A stretch of 64,000 nt of DNA, from NCBI GenBank assembly GCA_030373325.1, contig JAUCZB010000011.1:1-64000 (forward strand). The letters are read 5' to 3'. A program made the position numbers and the translations under genes. The notes under the pieces are model-generated. The model was not told where the DNA came from. It did not search any database and worked only from the letters and a program-made list of their open reading frames with translations. Below, piece by piece: positions 9,753 through 18,987 of this stretch; within the stretch, counting starts at the first letter, position 1, and each line of letters opens with the position of its first letter. This DNA comes from Cyanobium sp. CZS25K (GTDB lineage Bacteria > Cyanobacteriota > Cyanobacteriia > PCC-6307 > Cyanobiaceae).

Positions 9753-10714
9753 ATGGTGGTGAAGTTTTATAAAGTAGTTTTCAGCGCTCTGGGCTGGGTC
9801 TTGTTGCCAGCGGGCTTGTTGCTTGCCAGCCGTGCCCCTGCCAAAGCGGCCTTGACTGTCACATCGTCTATTGATGCGGCGGCCATGCAAGAGCGCTCCT
9901 GGCGCCGGGGGTGAATCTCGTTGAAGGCAGCGCCACTTACACCGGCGCCAAAGATGCCTCAGGCTTCTTCAGCGGTGACACCACCATCTTTGGGAAACCA
10001 GCCGGTGTCGAAGGGGTTCTGTTCACAACAGGGCACATCAACAATTCCCTCGGCCCGAATGACAGATTGGATGCCTCCAAAGATAACAATCTGGCTGGCA
10101 GCAGTTATCTCAGCAACCTGATCGGAGGCATAGACACCTATGACGCCTCAATACTGGAATTCAGGATCACCCTGGATCCTGGCACTTCCGGGCTTGAATG
10201 GGAGTATGTCTTTGGCTCCGAAGAGTATAACGAGGGCGTGGGAGACGTTGGAGCACTTTTCAGTGATGTTTTCTCCCTCTCACTGAATGGAAGCAACATT
10301 GCATTGGGCAACATTGCATTGGTTCCTGGCACCTCTATGCCCATCAGCGTCAATACCATCAACAACGGCTACCGTGCAAATGGCCCTTGCACTAACTGTG
10401 AATTCTTCCGGAACAACCCCGTGGATTCCGGAGGTATTCACTCGCAATATAATGGGTTGACCACGGCATTGAAAGCCACAGCACAGGGCCTTCAGGCAGG
10501 AGTCGAGTACACCTTGAGCTTCTCCATCGCCGATGCCACTGACGGCACCTTTGATTCGGGCGTTTATATCGCTGGCACCTCCATCAAGGCACCTCAGCCA
10601 CCAGACGAAGCCCCCGTTCCTGCCCCGCTGCCTCTGCTTGGTGCCGGTGCCGCATTTGGCTGGTCCCGCCGTCTTCGCCGCCGTGTCGGCGGGCATCAAC
10701 AGATCGCAAACTGA
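9753..10714 (+). pseudogene. Choice-of-anchor L domain PEP-CTERM protein, frameshifted
   Basis: The ATG at 9753 starts a signal peptide (MVVKFYKVVFSALGWVLLPA, then a cleavage region near APAKAALT) and the domain start TSSIDAAAMQ. That frame stops shortly after, in ERSWRRG. One base is missing around 9891-9893. Restoring it joins the signal peptide to ALLAPGVNLVEGSATYTG and the open frame that the track lists from 9911. The body matches the choice-of-anchor L domain (WEYVFGSEEYNEGVGDV, DVFSLSLNG). The C-terminus APLPLLGAGAAFGWSRRLRRR is a PEP-CTERM sorting signal for exosortase. Repaired, it would have 320 residues. It is either a true pseudogene or a single sequencing error. Confidence 0.8.
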
Positions 10715-10820
10715 AACTCTCCCGACATGAAGAAGCACCGGTGAGTTCTTGCTTCTCTGCACACGACTTGCGCCAAGAATTGATGTCGTCTCATGTAACA
10801 CACGTCCCCTGAACGCCATC

Positions 10821-11639
10821 GTGAAAACATCCAGCAGCCGTGGGGTATCGACTTCATTGCTGGGACGGAGACTCTTCGAAACAGCTTTCGTTCTGTTCGT
10901 TATCTATGGCGCTACGGTCATTGGCTTTGCCTTGCCACTGCGTCCCTTCGATGCGGTTTGGCAACTGGCCGTTGCGGGTGCTCTCATCAATAACGCTCCC
11001 CTGGCCTTGGTGGGTCTGGCACTCATGCACCTGTCGGTGCGTTTGGAGCCTGGGGAATCCCTCCAGCTTCGGCGTCTCGCCCACTGCGCCCATGCGGCGC
11101 AGTTTGCAGCCGTGGGCTTCCTTTGCCTTGTGCCTCTTCAGCTCATGGCCGTCAGGCAGACGCTCCTGTCCCATCAGACGGTGCAGAACCGCCAGATGAC
11201 CATCGCCGAACGGCGCATCGAAGAGGTGCGGCGAGCGATCACCGCCTCAACAACGGTGCCTGAGTTGCAGCGCGAGTTGGCCAGACTGAAGGTAGGCACA
11301 CTCACGATTCGGGGCAACCCATCCGACAGCTCCCTGTCAGGTGTGCGCGAGCAGCTGCTGACATCCCTTGAAAGCTCCAGATCCGATCTGCAGTCACGGC
11401 TGAATCGAACGGGCAGGGGCAAGATCTGGGATTTCCTTCAGCTCAGCCTGCAGGGTGTGGTGTCTTCTCTTGCCCTGGCCTTCGGATTCGCGGCACTCGC
11501 CCAAGGGAAGGGAAGACACCGCAGTCAGCTCGATGCATTCAGATGGAGCATGGGTCGCCTTCTTCCGCTGAGAAGGTCCGGTCGGAGGCGTCGCCATGGC
11601 CACAGCATCCGGGCAGAGTCCACCCGGAATCAGCCGTGA
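10821..11639 (+). CDS. HpsJ-like membrane protein (tentative)
   Basis: The product has about 272 residues. Two hydrophobic hairpins occupy the first half (FETAFVLFVIYGATVIGFAL, AVAGALINNAPLALVGLAL, AAQFAAVGFLCLVPLQLMA). A helical, coiled-coil-prone stretch follows (ERRIEEVRRAIT...ELQRELARLKVGT), then a fourth membrane segment (LQGVVSSLALAFGFAALA). The layout resembles the cyanobacterial HpsJ-like family associated with exosortase and polysaccharide secretion, which fits the PEP-CTERM gene just upstream. The start is uncertain: no ATG fits, and I took GTG 10821 over TTG 10749. GC is lower than in neighbouring genes. Confidence 0.55.
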   Translation: MKTSSSRGVSTSLLGRRLFETAFVLFVIYGATVIGFALPLRPFDAVWQLAVAGALINNAPLALVGLALMHLSVRLEPGESLQLRRLAHCAHAAQFAAVGFLCLVPLQLMAVRQTLLSHQTVQNRQMTIAERRIEEVRRAITASTTVPELQRELARLKVGTLTIRGNPSDSSLSGVREQLLTSLESSRSDLQSRLNRTGRGKIWDFLQLSLQGVVSSLALAFGFAALAQGKGRHRSQLDAFRWSMGRLLPLRRSGRRRRHGHSIRAESTRNQP

Positions 11640-11714
11640 TCCTGCCAGCATGTGCTGAGCTGACAGGAGCGCTGCAGCCATCTGTGGTGCTCCATCAGCA
11701 GCCTTCAACCTTCA

Positions 11715-12830
11715 TCAGCCAGCTTCACAGCCAGCTTCACAGCCAGCTTCGTCGGCCAGCCGCCACTGCAGCACCTGGCCGGCATGGAAGGGCACAAGTT
11801 CGGTGGCGGCGCCGCCGGCGGCGTTGCCGTGCAGGCGCGGCGGCACCGTGTGGGCCTCCCTCACCAGGGTGATCGTCCCTTCGTTGCGGGGCAGTCCGTA
11901 GAAGTCAGGCCCATGCAGGCTGGCGAAGGCCTCCAGGCGGTCGAGGGCCCCCTCCTGCTCGAACACCTCCACGTAGCTCTCCAGGGCGTAGGGGGCGTTG
12001 TAGATGCCGGCGCAGCCGCAGGCGGCTTCCTTGGCCGAGCGTGGGTGCGGGGCCGAATCGGTCCCCAGGAAGAAGCTTGGCTCCCCCGAGGTGGCCGCCT
12101 GCCTCAGCGCCAGCCGGTGACGCTCCCGTTTGGCCACCGGCAGGCAGTAGAAGTCCGGCCGCAGCCCGCCACGGAACATCGCATTGCGGTTGATGTGCAG
12201 GTGGTGGGGGGTGATGGTGGCCGCCAGGTTGGTTCCCGCCTGCCGCACGAAGGCGACGGCGTCGGCCGTGGTGATGTGCTCCAGCACCACCTTCAACCCC
12301 GGGTGACGCACCAGCAGCGGGGCCAGGTGGCGCTCGATGAACACCGCCTCCCGATCGAAGATGTCGATCTCCTGGTCGGTCACCTCGCCGTGGATCAGCA
12401 GGGGCATGCCGATCCGTTCCATGGTGGCCAGCACCGGCTCGATCCGGGCCAGGTCGCTGACGCCGGCGGCGGCATTGGTGGTGGCATGGGCCGGATAGAG
12501 CTTGCAGGCGGTGAAGACGCCCTCGGCGTGGCCGCGGGCGATCTCCTCCGCGGCGATGGTGTCGGTGAGGTAGGCGGTGAGCAGGGGGGTGAAACGGCTT
12601 CCATCCGGCAGGGCCGCCCGGATCCGCTCGCCGTAGGCCACGGCGGCCGCCACGGTGGTGATCGGCGGACTGAGGTTGGGCATCACGATCGCCCGGGCGA
12701 AGCAACGGGCCGTGGCGGGGGCCACCGCCTGGAGCAGGGCGCCGTCCCGCAGATGCACATGCCAGTCGTCGGGGCGCCGCAGCCGCAGGCGCTGGGGAGT
12801 GGCGTTCGGCTGCGGCGAAGAGGTTTCCAT
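11715..12830 (-). CDS. pyrC: Dihydroorotase
   Basis: This enzyme cyclises carbamoyl aspartate to dihydroorotate in pyrimidine synthesis. It belongs to the amidohydrolase superfamily with a two-zinc site (type II, E. coli PyrC-like). Metal ligands are visible in DDWHVHLRDG, the lysine in ACKLYPAHATTN, the histidines in LLIHGEV and VLEHITT, and the aspartate in FFLGTDSAPH. The substrate loop PHHLHINRNAMFRGG is intact. I chose ATG 12830 over the track's TTG 12836. The start is 2 bp after the stop of the upstream UPF0114 gene, so translation is probably coupled. The C-terminal GCEAGCEAG tail comes from a tandem repeat. Confidence 0.95.
   Translation of the reverse strand: METSSPQPNATPQRLRLRRPDDWHVHLRDGALLQAVAPATARCFARAIVMPNLSPPITTVAAAVAYGERIRAALPDGSRFTPLLTAYLTDTIAAEEIARGHAEGVFTACKLYPAHATTNAAAGVSDLARIEPVLATMERIGMPLLIHGEVTDQEIDIFDREAVFIERHLAPLLVRHPGLKVVLEHITTADAVAFVRQAGTNLAATITPHHLHINRNAMFRGGLRPDFYCLPVAKRERHRLALRQAATSGEPSFFLGTDSAPHPRSAKEAACGCAGIYNAPYALESYVEVFEQEGALDRLEAFASLHGPDFYGLPRNEGTITLVREAHTVPPRLHGNAAGGAATELVPFHAGQVLQWRLADEAGCEAGCEAG
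11717..11750. repeat. 12-bp tandem repeat at the 3' end of pyrC
   Basis: The unit agccagcttcac occurs twice in full, plus a third copy with changed last bases. It encodes the C-terminal DEAGCEAGCEAG tail of PyrC, and 12 bp keeps the reading frame. Confidence 0.8.
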
Positions 12831-12832
12831 CC

Positions 12833-13381
12833 TCAAGGCAGCGACCGGTTGCCACCACTGGCTGTGACCAGATAGCCGCTCAAGGCCAGCAGCAGCACGC
12901 TCAGGCAGAAGAAGGCGAGGGAGGGGCCGTCCTTGATCGGCAGGGTCAGCATCGCCTTGAAGGCGGACACGATCAGGGCCACCACCAGCACCTTGACCAG
13001 CTTCTCCTTCAGCTGGTCGAGGCTGCGGATGTCCAGCAAGCCGCCTCCCCCCTGGTCGTGCTCCCGGGCCGCCTCGATCGGGGAAATCAGCAGCTCATAG
13101 ACCCCGTAACCGAAGATCAGCAGGGCAATGCCGATCAGGTAGAGGTCGATCCCCGAGACGATCGCCCCCAGCAGTTCAGCGACAAACTTCTTATCGAGCT
13201 GGTCGACCTTGCCGAAGGCGGCCAAGGCCTTGCCGATCTCGAGGGTGCCCAGCACGAACGACACCACCGTGCTCACCAGGCTCATGATCACCGGCAGGAT
13301 GGCGATCAGGCGCAGGCGCCACAGCAGCCGCTCAAAGCGTTGCTCCAGCCGCTTGAAGCGACCCTTGAGACCCGAGGCCAT
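12833..13381 (-). CDS. UPF0114 (YqhA) family membrane protein
   Basis: The 182-residue protein belongs to the UPF0114 family of small multi-spanning membrane proteins of unknown function. Hydrophobic segments include LRLIAILPVIMSLVSTVVSFV, YLIGIALLIFGYGVYELLI and LAFFCLSVLLLALSGYLV. The family hallmark GIDLYLIGIALLIFGYGVYEL is clear. The start is ATG 13381; the track's longer form needs TTG at 13405. Its stop codon nearly touches the pyrC start. Confidence 0.88.
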   Translation of the reverse strand: MASGLKGRFKRLEQRFERLLWRLRLIAILPVIMSLVSTVVSFVLGTLEIGKALAAFGKVDQLDKKFVAELLGAIVSGIDLYLIGIALLIFGYGVYELLISPIEAAREHDQGGGGLLDIRSLDQLKEKLVKVLVVALIVSAFKAMLTLPIKDGPSLAFFCLSVLLLALSGYLVTASGGNRSLP

Positions 13382-13447
13382 GCCGACGGCGATGCAATCG
13401 GCCAACCCTAGGCAGGGCCCCGCTTCTGGTCAGCCGGCCGGCCGGTC

Positions 13448-14155
13448 TCAGGGGGCCGTCACGCCGAACAGATGGCCCACCATGGCCGTGAGGGCCATGG
13501 CCATCGCCCCCCAGAACAGCATCCGCAGCGACCCCTGCCGGATCGAGGCGCCGCCGGCACCCGCCGCCAGGCCGCCGAGCAGCACCAGGGCAACCAGAGC
13601 GCTGAGGGTGGTGATCAGGGTGATCTGGCCGGTGGGGCTGCCCAGGATCGCGGCGATCGGCACCACCGAACCGACCCCGAAGCTGCCGGCGGAGGCCAGG
13701 GCCGCCTGGATCGGCCGGGCCCGCAGGGTCTCGCTGAGGCCCAGTTCCTCCCGGGCGTGGGCGCCGAGGGCATCGTGCAGGGTGAGCTGTTCGGCCACCT
13801 GGCGGGCCAGTGCCTGATCCAGCCCCCGCTTCCGGTAGATCTCGGTGAGCTCGGCCAGCTCTCCGGCAGGATCCGCCAGCAACTCACGCCGCTCCTTGGC
13901 CAGATCGGCCCGCTCGGTGTCCGCCTGGGATTGCACCGAGACGTATTCGCCGGCCGCCATCGACATCGCTCCGGCCACGGTGGCGGCGATCCCCGACAGC
14001 AGGATGGTGCTCTTGGGGGCACCGGAGGCCGCGATCCCGACCGCCAGGGAGGCCACCGAGATGGTGCCGTCGTTGGCGCCGAGCACCACGGCCCGCAGCC
14101 AGCCGACCCGATGACTGAAATGCCGTTCGCGGTGCTGGCGGCCGTCGAAGGGCAT
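13448..14155 (-). CDS. VIT/CCC1 family transporter
   Basis: This is a vacuolar-iron-transporter-type membrane protein whose homologues move Fe2+ or Mn2+. The opening HRVGWLRAVVLGANDGTISV and the segment AGAMSMAAGEYVSVQSQADTE with its charged cytoplasmic loop are diagnostic. About five hydrophobic segments are visible in 235 residues. I chose ATG 14155 because GGAG lies 8 bases upstream and the N-terminus MPFDGRQHRERHFSHR fits the family. The track's longer start overlaps low-complexity sequence. The bacterial substrate cannot be assigned from sequence. Confidence 0.9.
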   Translation of the reverse strand: MPFDGRQHRERHFSHRVGWLRAVVLGANDGTISVASLAVGIAASGAPKSTILLSGIAATVAGAMSMAAGEYVSVQSQADTERADLAKERRELLADPAGELAELTEIYRKRGLDQALARQVAEQLTLHDALGAHAREELGLSETLRARPIQAALASAGSFGVGSVVPIAAILGSPTGQITLITTLSALVALVLLGGLAAGAGGASIRQGSLRMLFWGAMAMALTAMVGHLFGVTAP

Positions 14156-14210
14156 GGCGACGGCTCCACTGCAGCGGAAGGATTCCGCCATGATCCCAGC
14201 CGGAGCCGCT

Positions 14211-15800
14211 TCAGCGCTGGCGGCGCCCCAGCAGGAAGACCACCGCCATCGCCAGATAGCCCAGGGCCCACGGGCTGCCGCTGCCCCAGCCGGGGGCCAG
14301 CACGGTGTCGGCCAGGGTGAAATTCCAGGCATGGATCAGGCCCAGCCAGGAGGCGGCGGCCGCCACCAGGGCGCAGAGGGCGGCGGCGCGGAAGCGCTGC
14401 TCGATCAGATACACCAGCATCGCCGCCAGCAGCATGGCCGCCAGGATCTGCCCCTGCTCGAGGGCGAAGGCACCGGCGGCCCACACATCCGCCTGCTGCA
14501 GCGGCAGCAGCAGCTGGGGACCGAAGGGGTTGGCCGGGGTGCCGCTGCCGCCCGCTCGCAACCCCGCCTTGAGCATCAGGGCCCCCCAGCCCGCCAGTCC
14601 GGGCAGCAGGCCGAGCGCCACGGCGGGGGCATGGGCCGGTGGGGTGGCCTGGAAAGCCTGGGCCGCCATCACCAGGGCGATGTAAAGCACGATCGCCATG
14701 CCGGCCTCGATCGGCACCAGCTGGCCCACCACTCCGAACAGGCCCAGCAGGCAGCCCAGGCCCATCACCAGGCCGTTGAGCCAGGAGTAGCCGATGCGGG
14801 CCCCCATGCCCTTCCAGCCCGGATGGCCGATGTAGATGGTGGTGGGGAAGCAGGAGCCCAGCAGAGCGGCCGCCACCGTGCCGAGGCCGTTGATCAGCAG
14901 GGAGCTTTTCACCGGGTAGGCATCGCCGGCCGCCTCGGCACTTTCCAGGTTCTGGAGCGACCCCAGCAGGTTGAACAGGCCCATCGGCACGGTCACCCCC
15001 AGCCAGGGCAGCAATTCGTTGCGCCCCGCCCAGAGGGCGCCGAGCCGGGGCACCGGCAGGTGCAGCCCCACCTGGGCCAGGTTGGTCTGCCAGGTGGGGC
15101 CATCCAGGCGCAGCAGGCCTGTGGCGGCCGCCAGAACAATCCCCACCAGCACCGCCAGAACGCCGCCCGGCAGGGGCAGCCGGGCCTGGCCGAAATAGGC
15201 CAGCAGGATCACCGCCAGCACCGCCAGACCCACCACCGGCACGGCGTAGGTGCGCAGCAGGAAACCCAGCCCGATGTACCCGAGGGCGATGCCGGCCAGG
15301 GTGGAGAGCAGGGCGGCCCGGGGCAGCCAGTGCCGCAGGGGGGCCACCAGGAAGGCGCCCCCCGCCTCGATCAGGCCCGACCCCAGGCAGGCCAGCAGAC
15401 CGGCACGCCAGGAGAGCAGCGCCGCGGCCTGGGGATCCATCCCCTGGCCGGTGGCCGCCAGCTTCACCGGCAGCATCACCAGGAACACATAGGCGAACAG
15501 ACTGACCGTGTTGATGCCGTAGGGCAGGGCGGTGCGGTCGTCTCGTCCCTCGCGCCTTCCCAGCCGGTGGGCCTGAAGGGCGTAGGCCAGGTTGCCCACC
15601 ACCAGGCTCACGCCGGTGGCCGGCAGGATCGTGGCGAAGATCAGCTCGTCCGGGTAGGCCAGCACCCCGCGGCAGAGGGCCACGATCAGCAGGATCTGGA
15701 TCAGGTTGTCCAGCCCCAGGCCCAGGAACCCGTCCAGGTCGCCGCGGACCCACCAGCGGGGAAAGGCCCGGGAGGCGATGGTCAAGGAGGGCTCAGCCAT
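14211..15800 (-). CDS. NCS2-like (xanthine/uracil permease-type) membrane protein
   Basis: The 529-residue polytopic protein has more than ten hydrophobic segments. It resembles the diverged branch of the nucleobase/sulfate permease fold, for example [34 protein letters not shown] and [22 protein letters not shown]. The substrate cannot be assigned. The ATG at 15800 begins [24 protein letters not shown] and lies inside the last codons of def, an 8-bp overlap, so it is probably co-transcribed with def. The upstream extension in the track is antisense shadow. Confidence 0.8.
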   Translation of the reverse strand: MAEPSLTIASRAFPRWWVRGDLDGFLGLGLDNLIQILLIVALCRGVLAYPDELIFATILPATGVSLVVGNLAYALQAHRLGRREGRDDRTALPYGINTVSLFAYVFLVMLPVKLAATGQGMDPQAAALLSWRAGLLACLGSGLIEAGGAFLVAPLRHWLPRAALLSTLAGIALGYIGLGFLLRTYAVPVVGLAVLAVILLAYFGQARLPLPGGVLAVLVGIVLAAATGLLRLDGPTWQTNLAQVGLHLPVPRLGALWAGRNELLPWLGVTVPMGLFNLLGSLQNLESAEAAGDAYPVKSSLLINGLGTVAAALLGSCFPTTIYIGHPGWKGMGARIGYSWLNGLVMGLGCLLGLFGVVGQLVPIEAGMAIVLYIALVMAAQAFQATPPAHAPAVALGLLPGLAGWGALMLKAGLRAGGSGTPANPFGPQLLLPLQQADVWAAGAFALEQGQILAAMLLAAMLVYLIEQRFRAAALCALVAAAASWLGLIHAWNFTLADTVLAPGWGSGSPWALGYLAMAVVFLLGRRQR

Positions 15801-16296
15801 GGGGCAGTCCCTCGGGCACCCGGTCGGGGAAGAGCACCCCATCGAGGTGGTCGCATTCGTGCTGCACCACCCGGGCATGGAAACCCTCCACCTCCCGCTC
15901 GAAGGGCTGGCCCTGGGGGTCGAGGGCCCGGTAGTGGAGGCGGCGCCAGCGGGGCACCCGGGCCCGCCAGAGCGGCACGCTCAGGCAGCCCTCCCAGGCG
16001 CTGTCGTCGATCTCCTTCCCCAGGGGCGTCAGCACCGGATTGATCAGCACCGTCTCGGGGATGGATGGCGCCTCCGGGTAGCGGGGGTTGCGGGTGATGC
16101 CGAAGATCACGACCCGCAGGGGCACACCGATCTGGGGGGCTGCCAGGCCGGCACCGGCGCAGGCGGCCATGGTGTCGCGCAGGTCCTGCAGCAGCTCCGG
16201 CAGGGCGGGGTCGTCGAAACGCTCCACCGCTGCACTCACCTGCCGCAGACGCGGATCTCCGATGGTCAGCACATCACGGACGGCCATCGGCGCCAT
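15793..16296 (-). CDS. def: Peptide deformylase
   Basis: Peptide deformylase removes the N-formyl group from nascent proteins. All three family motifs are present: [20 protein letters not shown] with the metal-binding cysteine, and [12 protein letters not shown] (HExxH form) with both metal histidines and the catalytic glutamate. From [19 protein letters not shown] it has 167 residues. The ATG at 16287 (MAVRD) is an equally possible start. The region before 16296 in the track is low-complexity and unlike the family. It is divergent from the formyltransferase gene. Confidence 0.94.
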   Translation of the reverse strand: MAPMAVRDVLTIGDPRLRQVSAAVERFDDPALPELLQDLRDTMAACAGAGLAAPQIGVPLRVVIFGITRNPRYPEAPSIPETVLINPVLTPLGKEIDDSAWEGCLSVPLWRARVPRWRRLHYRALDPQGQPFEREVEGFHARVVQHECDHLDGVLFPDRVPEGLPHG

Positions 16297-16372
16297 TGCA
16301 TCGGGCCCACTGTGCCGCCTTCCGTCCTCACCGTCCGTACCATCCGCAGATGTTGCTGCGGGCGGCGAAACC

Positions 16373-17245
16373 ATGGCCATGAGCTCCCTGCGGGTGGCTG
16401 TGCTCTGTTGTGAAGGCGTCTACCAGCGCCACCTGGTGCGGCGGGCGGCCGAGGAGTTCAGCCTGGTGGGCGTGGTGCTGCAGGTGTCGCCGCCACAGGG
16501 CCGCAGCGGGCTGGCCCGGCTGGCGAAGTACCGCCGGCCCCTGCGGCTGCTGCGCCAGCTGATCGCCCGCGTGATGCTGCGGCCCCACGACCGCCGGGGA
16601 GCCGCCCTGCAGCGGCAGCTGTTCCATCACGAGGGGGCACCGCCCGAGCTGCCGCCGGGTACGCCGGTTCTGGTCACGTCGTCCATCAACGAGGAGCGCA
16701 CCGCCGCCTTCCTGCGCCGGCTGGCCCCCGACATCATCCTGGTGAACGGCACCCAGCTGCTGCGATCACCCGTGCTGGACCTGATCCCGGCCATCCGTCA
16801 CGGCATCGTCAATCTGCACACCGGCCTGTCGCCCTATTCCCGTGGGGCCAACTGCAACCTCTACATGCTCATGGAGGGTCACCCTGAGCTGGTGGGGGTC
16901 ACGGTGCACCACATCGACCCGGGCATCGACAGCGGCGAAATCATCCTGTCGGCGCAGGTGCCGATGGAACCCGACGACGACTTCGAGACCATCGACGTGC
17001 GCAGCTTCCATGTGGGCATCGAACTGATGATCGAGGCGGTGCGGCGGCTCGAGGCCGGCACCGCACCGCGGGTGGCCCAGTGGGAGAAGGGGAAGCTGTT
17101 CCTGCGGCGCACCGGCTACGTCTACGAACCCTGGCAGCGACTGCTGGCCAACCGCCGCATCGCCCGCGGCCTGGTGCGTGCCTATCTGGCCGACCGCGAC
17201 CGCCTTGATGGGACCGTGCGGGTGGTGCGGGGGGATCAGCCGTGA
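16373..17245 (+). CDS. Formyltransferase family protein (sugar or amino-group formyltransferase)
   Basis: The 290-residue protein has the hydrolase/formyltransferase fold that uses N10-formyl-tetrahydrofolate. The catalytic signature is clear: Asn and His in [20 protein letters not shown] and Asp in [13 protein letters not shown]. It lacks the C-terminal domain of methionyl-tRNA formyltransferase and looks more like the formyltransferases acting on amino sugars. The start is the ATG at 16373 or 16379, with no clear Shine-Dalgarno. It overlaps the next gene by GTGA, and that partner is a NodB-type deacetylase, so a pathway adding and removing an acyl group on one sugar is plausible. Confidence 0.82.
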   Translation: MAMSSLRVAVLCCEGVYQRHLVRRAAEEFSLVGVVLQVSPPQGRSGLARLAKYRRPLRLLRQLIARVMLRPHDRRGAALQRQLFHHEGAPPELPPGTPVLVTSSINEERTAAFLRRLAPDIILVNGTQLLRSPVLDLIPAIRHGIVNLHTGLSPYSRGANCNLYMLMEGHPELVGVTVHHIDPGIDSGEIILSAQVPMEPDDDFETIDVRSFHVGIELMIEAVRRLEAGTAPRVAQWEKGKLFLRRTGYVYEPWQRLLANRRIARGLVRAYLADRDRLDGTVRVVRGDQP

Positions 17246-18270
17246 GCCGCCTGGGGCGGGCGGCCAACCGGGCGGCGGATCTCCTGTTCGTGCCGCCGCT
17301 GGATCGCCTCTGGCGCCGGCGCCTGCGGGGCAAGGTGCTGTGCTTGCTCTACCACCGCGTGGACGAGCCGGGCCGGATTCCCTGGCTCGACCGCTTCGGG
17401 GTGCCGCCGATCCGCCCCGCGGAACTGGCGGCGGAGCTGGGCGTCCAGCAGCGCCGCGGCGTCCGCTTCCTGACCTTCGCCGATCTGCGGCAGGGCCGCT
17501 TCCCGGCCCCCGGCGAAGTGGGCGTCGTCGTCAGCTTCGACGACGGCCTGCGCTGCAACTACGAGGAGGGCCTCCAGGTGCTGGAGGATCTCGGCATCCC
17601 CGGGGTGCTCTTCCAGTCCTCGGGAATGCTCGCCGGCGGTCCGCTGGTCTGGGAGCACGCCCTCTACTGGTACGGCGCCCACCCCCGCTTCGCCGACTCT
17701 CTGGAGGATCTGGCCCATCGGCGCCTGGATCTGCCGCAGGACCTGGCGGGCGAGGCCCTGATCGCCACCCTGCGGGACCGCACGCCGGTGGCCCGCGTGC
17801 GAGATCTGCTGGCCGAGCTGGAGGAACGCTTCGACACCGGGGCCGAGCTGGCGGCGCTGGCCGCGCGGATCTATCCGGAGCCCGCCCAGCTGCGCCGCGC
17901 CCGGGACGCCGGCCATGAGGTGGGCAGCCACGGTGACCAGCACGTTCCCCGCGCCAACGTGAGCCCCGCGGCGTTCGAGGACGAGCTGAGCCGTTCGCTC
18001 GCGGTGCTGGGCGAGGTGCTGGGGGAAGCGCCCCGGGCGTTCTCCTATCCCTTCAACAGCCACCTCCCCGGCGACGAGGTGATCTGCGGCCGCCATTTCC
18101 TCCAGGCGGCCACCGTCGACGCCGACCTGATCACCCCGTACACCCCGGCTCTGTCCCTGCCCCGTTTCACCTGGCCCGGGCCCCATCCCAACCTGCTGCG
18201 CCGTCGCCGCTGGCTCAGCACCGGAACCCTGGCCTGGCCCGCACCCATGGACACCGGGCCGGGGCGATAG
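17242..18270 (+). CDS. Polysaccharide deacetylase (NodB homology) family protein
   Basis: The 342-residue CE4/NodB-type protein has the metal-site motif VSFDDGLRCNYEEG (catalytic base and metal Asp) and the second motif GHEVGSHGDQHVPR with the His metal ligands. FSYPFNSHLPGDE resembles motif 3. Residues 130-215 between motifs 1 and 2 are a long insertion. No signal peptide is visible, so it is probably cytoplasmic or membrane-associated. The GTG start overlaps the formyltransferase stop by 4 bp. By analogy with ArnD, which is in this family and deformylates a lipid-linked sugar, it could act on the neighbour's product. Confidence 0.85.
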   Translation: MSRLGRAANRAADLLFVPPLDRLWRRRLRGKVLCLLYHRVDEPGRIPWLDRFGVPPIRPAELAAELGVQQRRGVRFLTFADLRQGRFPAPGEVGVVVSFDDGLRCNYEEGLQVLEDLGIPGVLFQSSGMLAGGPLVWEHALYWYGAHPRFADSLEDLAHRRLDLPQDLAGEALIATLRDRTPVARVRDLLAELEERFDTGAELAALAARIYPEPAQLRRARDAGHEVGSHGDQHVPRANVSPAAFEDELSRSLAVLGEVLGEAPRAFSYPFNSHLPGDEVICGRHFLQAATVDADLITPYTPALSLPRFTWPGPHPNLLRRRRWLSTGTLAWPAPMDTGPGR

Positions 18271-18300
18271 GGTCTGGTTTCTTCTGATCTCCCCGCTCCG

Positions 18301-18966
18301 ATGGTGTGGCCCCTGGCCCTGTTCGACGGGAGCATCAGCACCGAGACGTTGCAGGGGCTCCTCCAGGGCTGGGGCTACTGGGTGGTGTTCGGGGCCATGC
18401 TGCTGGAGAACGCCGGTGTGCCCCTGCCCGGGGAGACCGTCACCCTGCTGGCGGGCTATGCGGCGGGCAGCGGCCAGCTCCAGCTGCTGGGGGTGATGGG
18501 GGCAGCGGCCGGCGGAGCGATCCTGGGCGACAACCTCGGCTACTGGGTGGGTCGCCGGGCCGGCTGGGGGCTGCTGCTGCGCGGCGGCCGGCTGCTGGGT
18601 CGCAGCCCGGAGCAGATGGAGGCCCTGCGGGAGCGCTTCCTGCGGTATGCCGGAAAGTCGGTGCTGCTCGGCCGCTTCGTGGCGGTGCTGCGGGTGCTGG
18701 CGGGCCCCATCGCCGGGGCGGTGCGCATGCCCTACCCCCGCTTCCTGCTGTTCAACATGCTCGGGGCCGTGCTCTGGGCCTCCACGATGGTGAGCCTGGC
18801 CTGGGTCGGGGGGCGCTGGATCCCCTTCGAGCAGATGGTGCGCGGTGTCGTCGAGTTCGGCCTCGGCGCCCTGGTGCTGCTGGGGGTCGTGCTGGTGGTC
18901 CCGTGGCTGCTGGCCCGCTTCGAAGAGCGGCAGCTTGAGCGGGAGGCCAAGGAGCCTCCGGCCTGA
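18301..18966 (+). CDS. DedA family protein
   Basis: The 221-residue polytopic membrane protein belongs to the DedA/SNARE-associated family. Diagnostic segments are ENAGVPLPGETVTLLAGYAA with its conserved glutamate, ILGDNLGYWVGRRAGW and LLGRFVAVLRVLAGPIAGA with the conserved arginines. Some DedA proteins are known to recycle undecaprenyl phosphate across the membrane. It starts 30 bp after the deacetylase gene on the same strand, which fits a lipid-carrier context. The C-terminus is a charged cytoplasmic tail. Confidence 0.92.
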   Translation: MVWPLALFDGSISTETLQGLLQGWGYWVVFGAMLLENAGVPLPGETVTLLAGYAAGSGQLQLLGVMGAAAGGAILGDNLGYWVGRRAGWGLLLRGGRLLGRSPEQMEALRERFLRYAGKSVLLGRFVAVLRVLAGPIAGAVRMPYPRFLLFNMLGAVLWASTMVSLAWVGGRWIPFEQMVRGVVEFGLGALVLLGVVLVVPWLLARFEERQLEREAKEPPA

Positions 18967-18987
18967 GCCGATCGGCCGGGAACTGGG

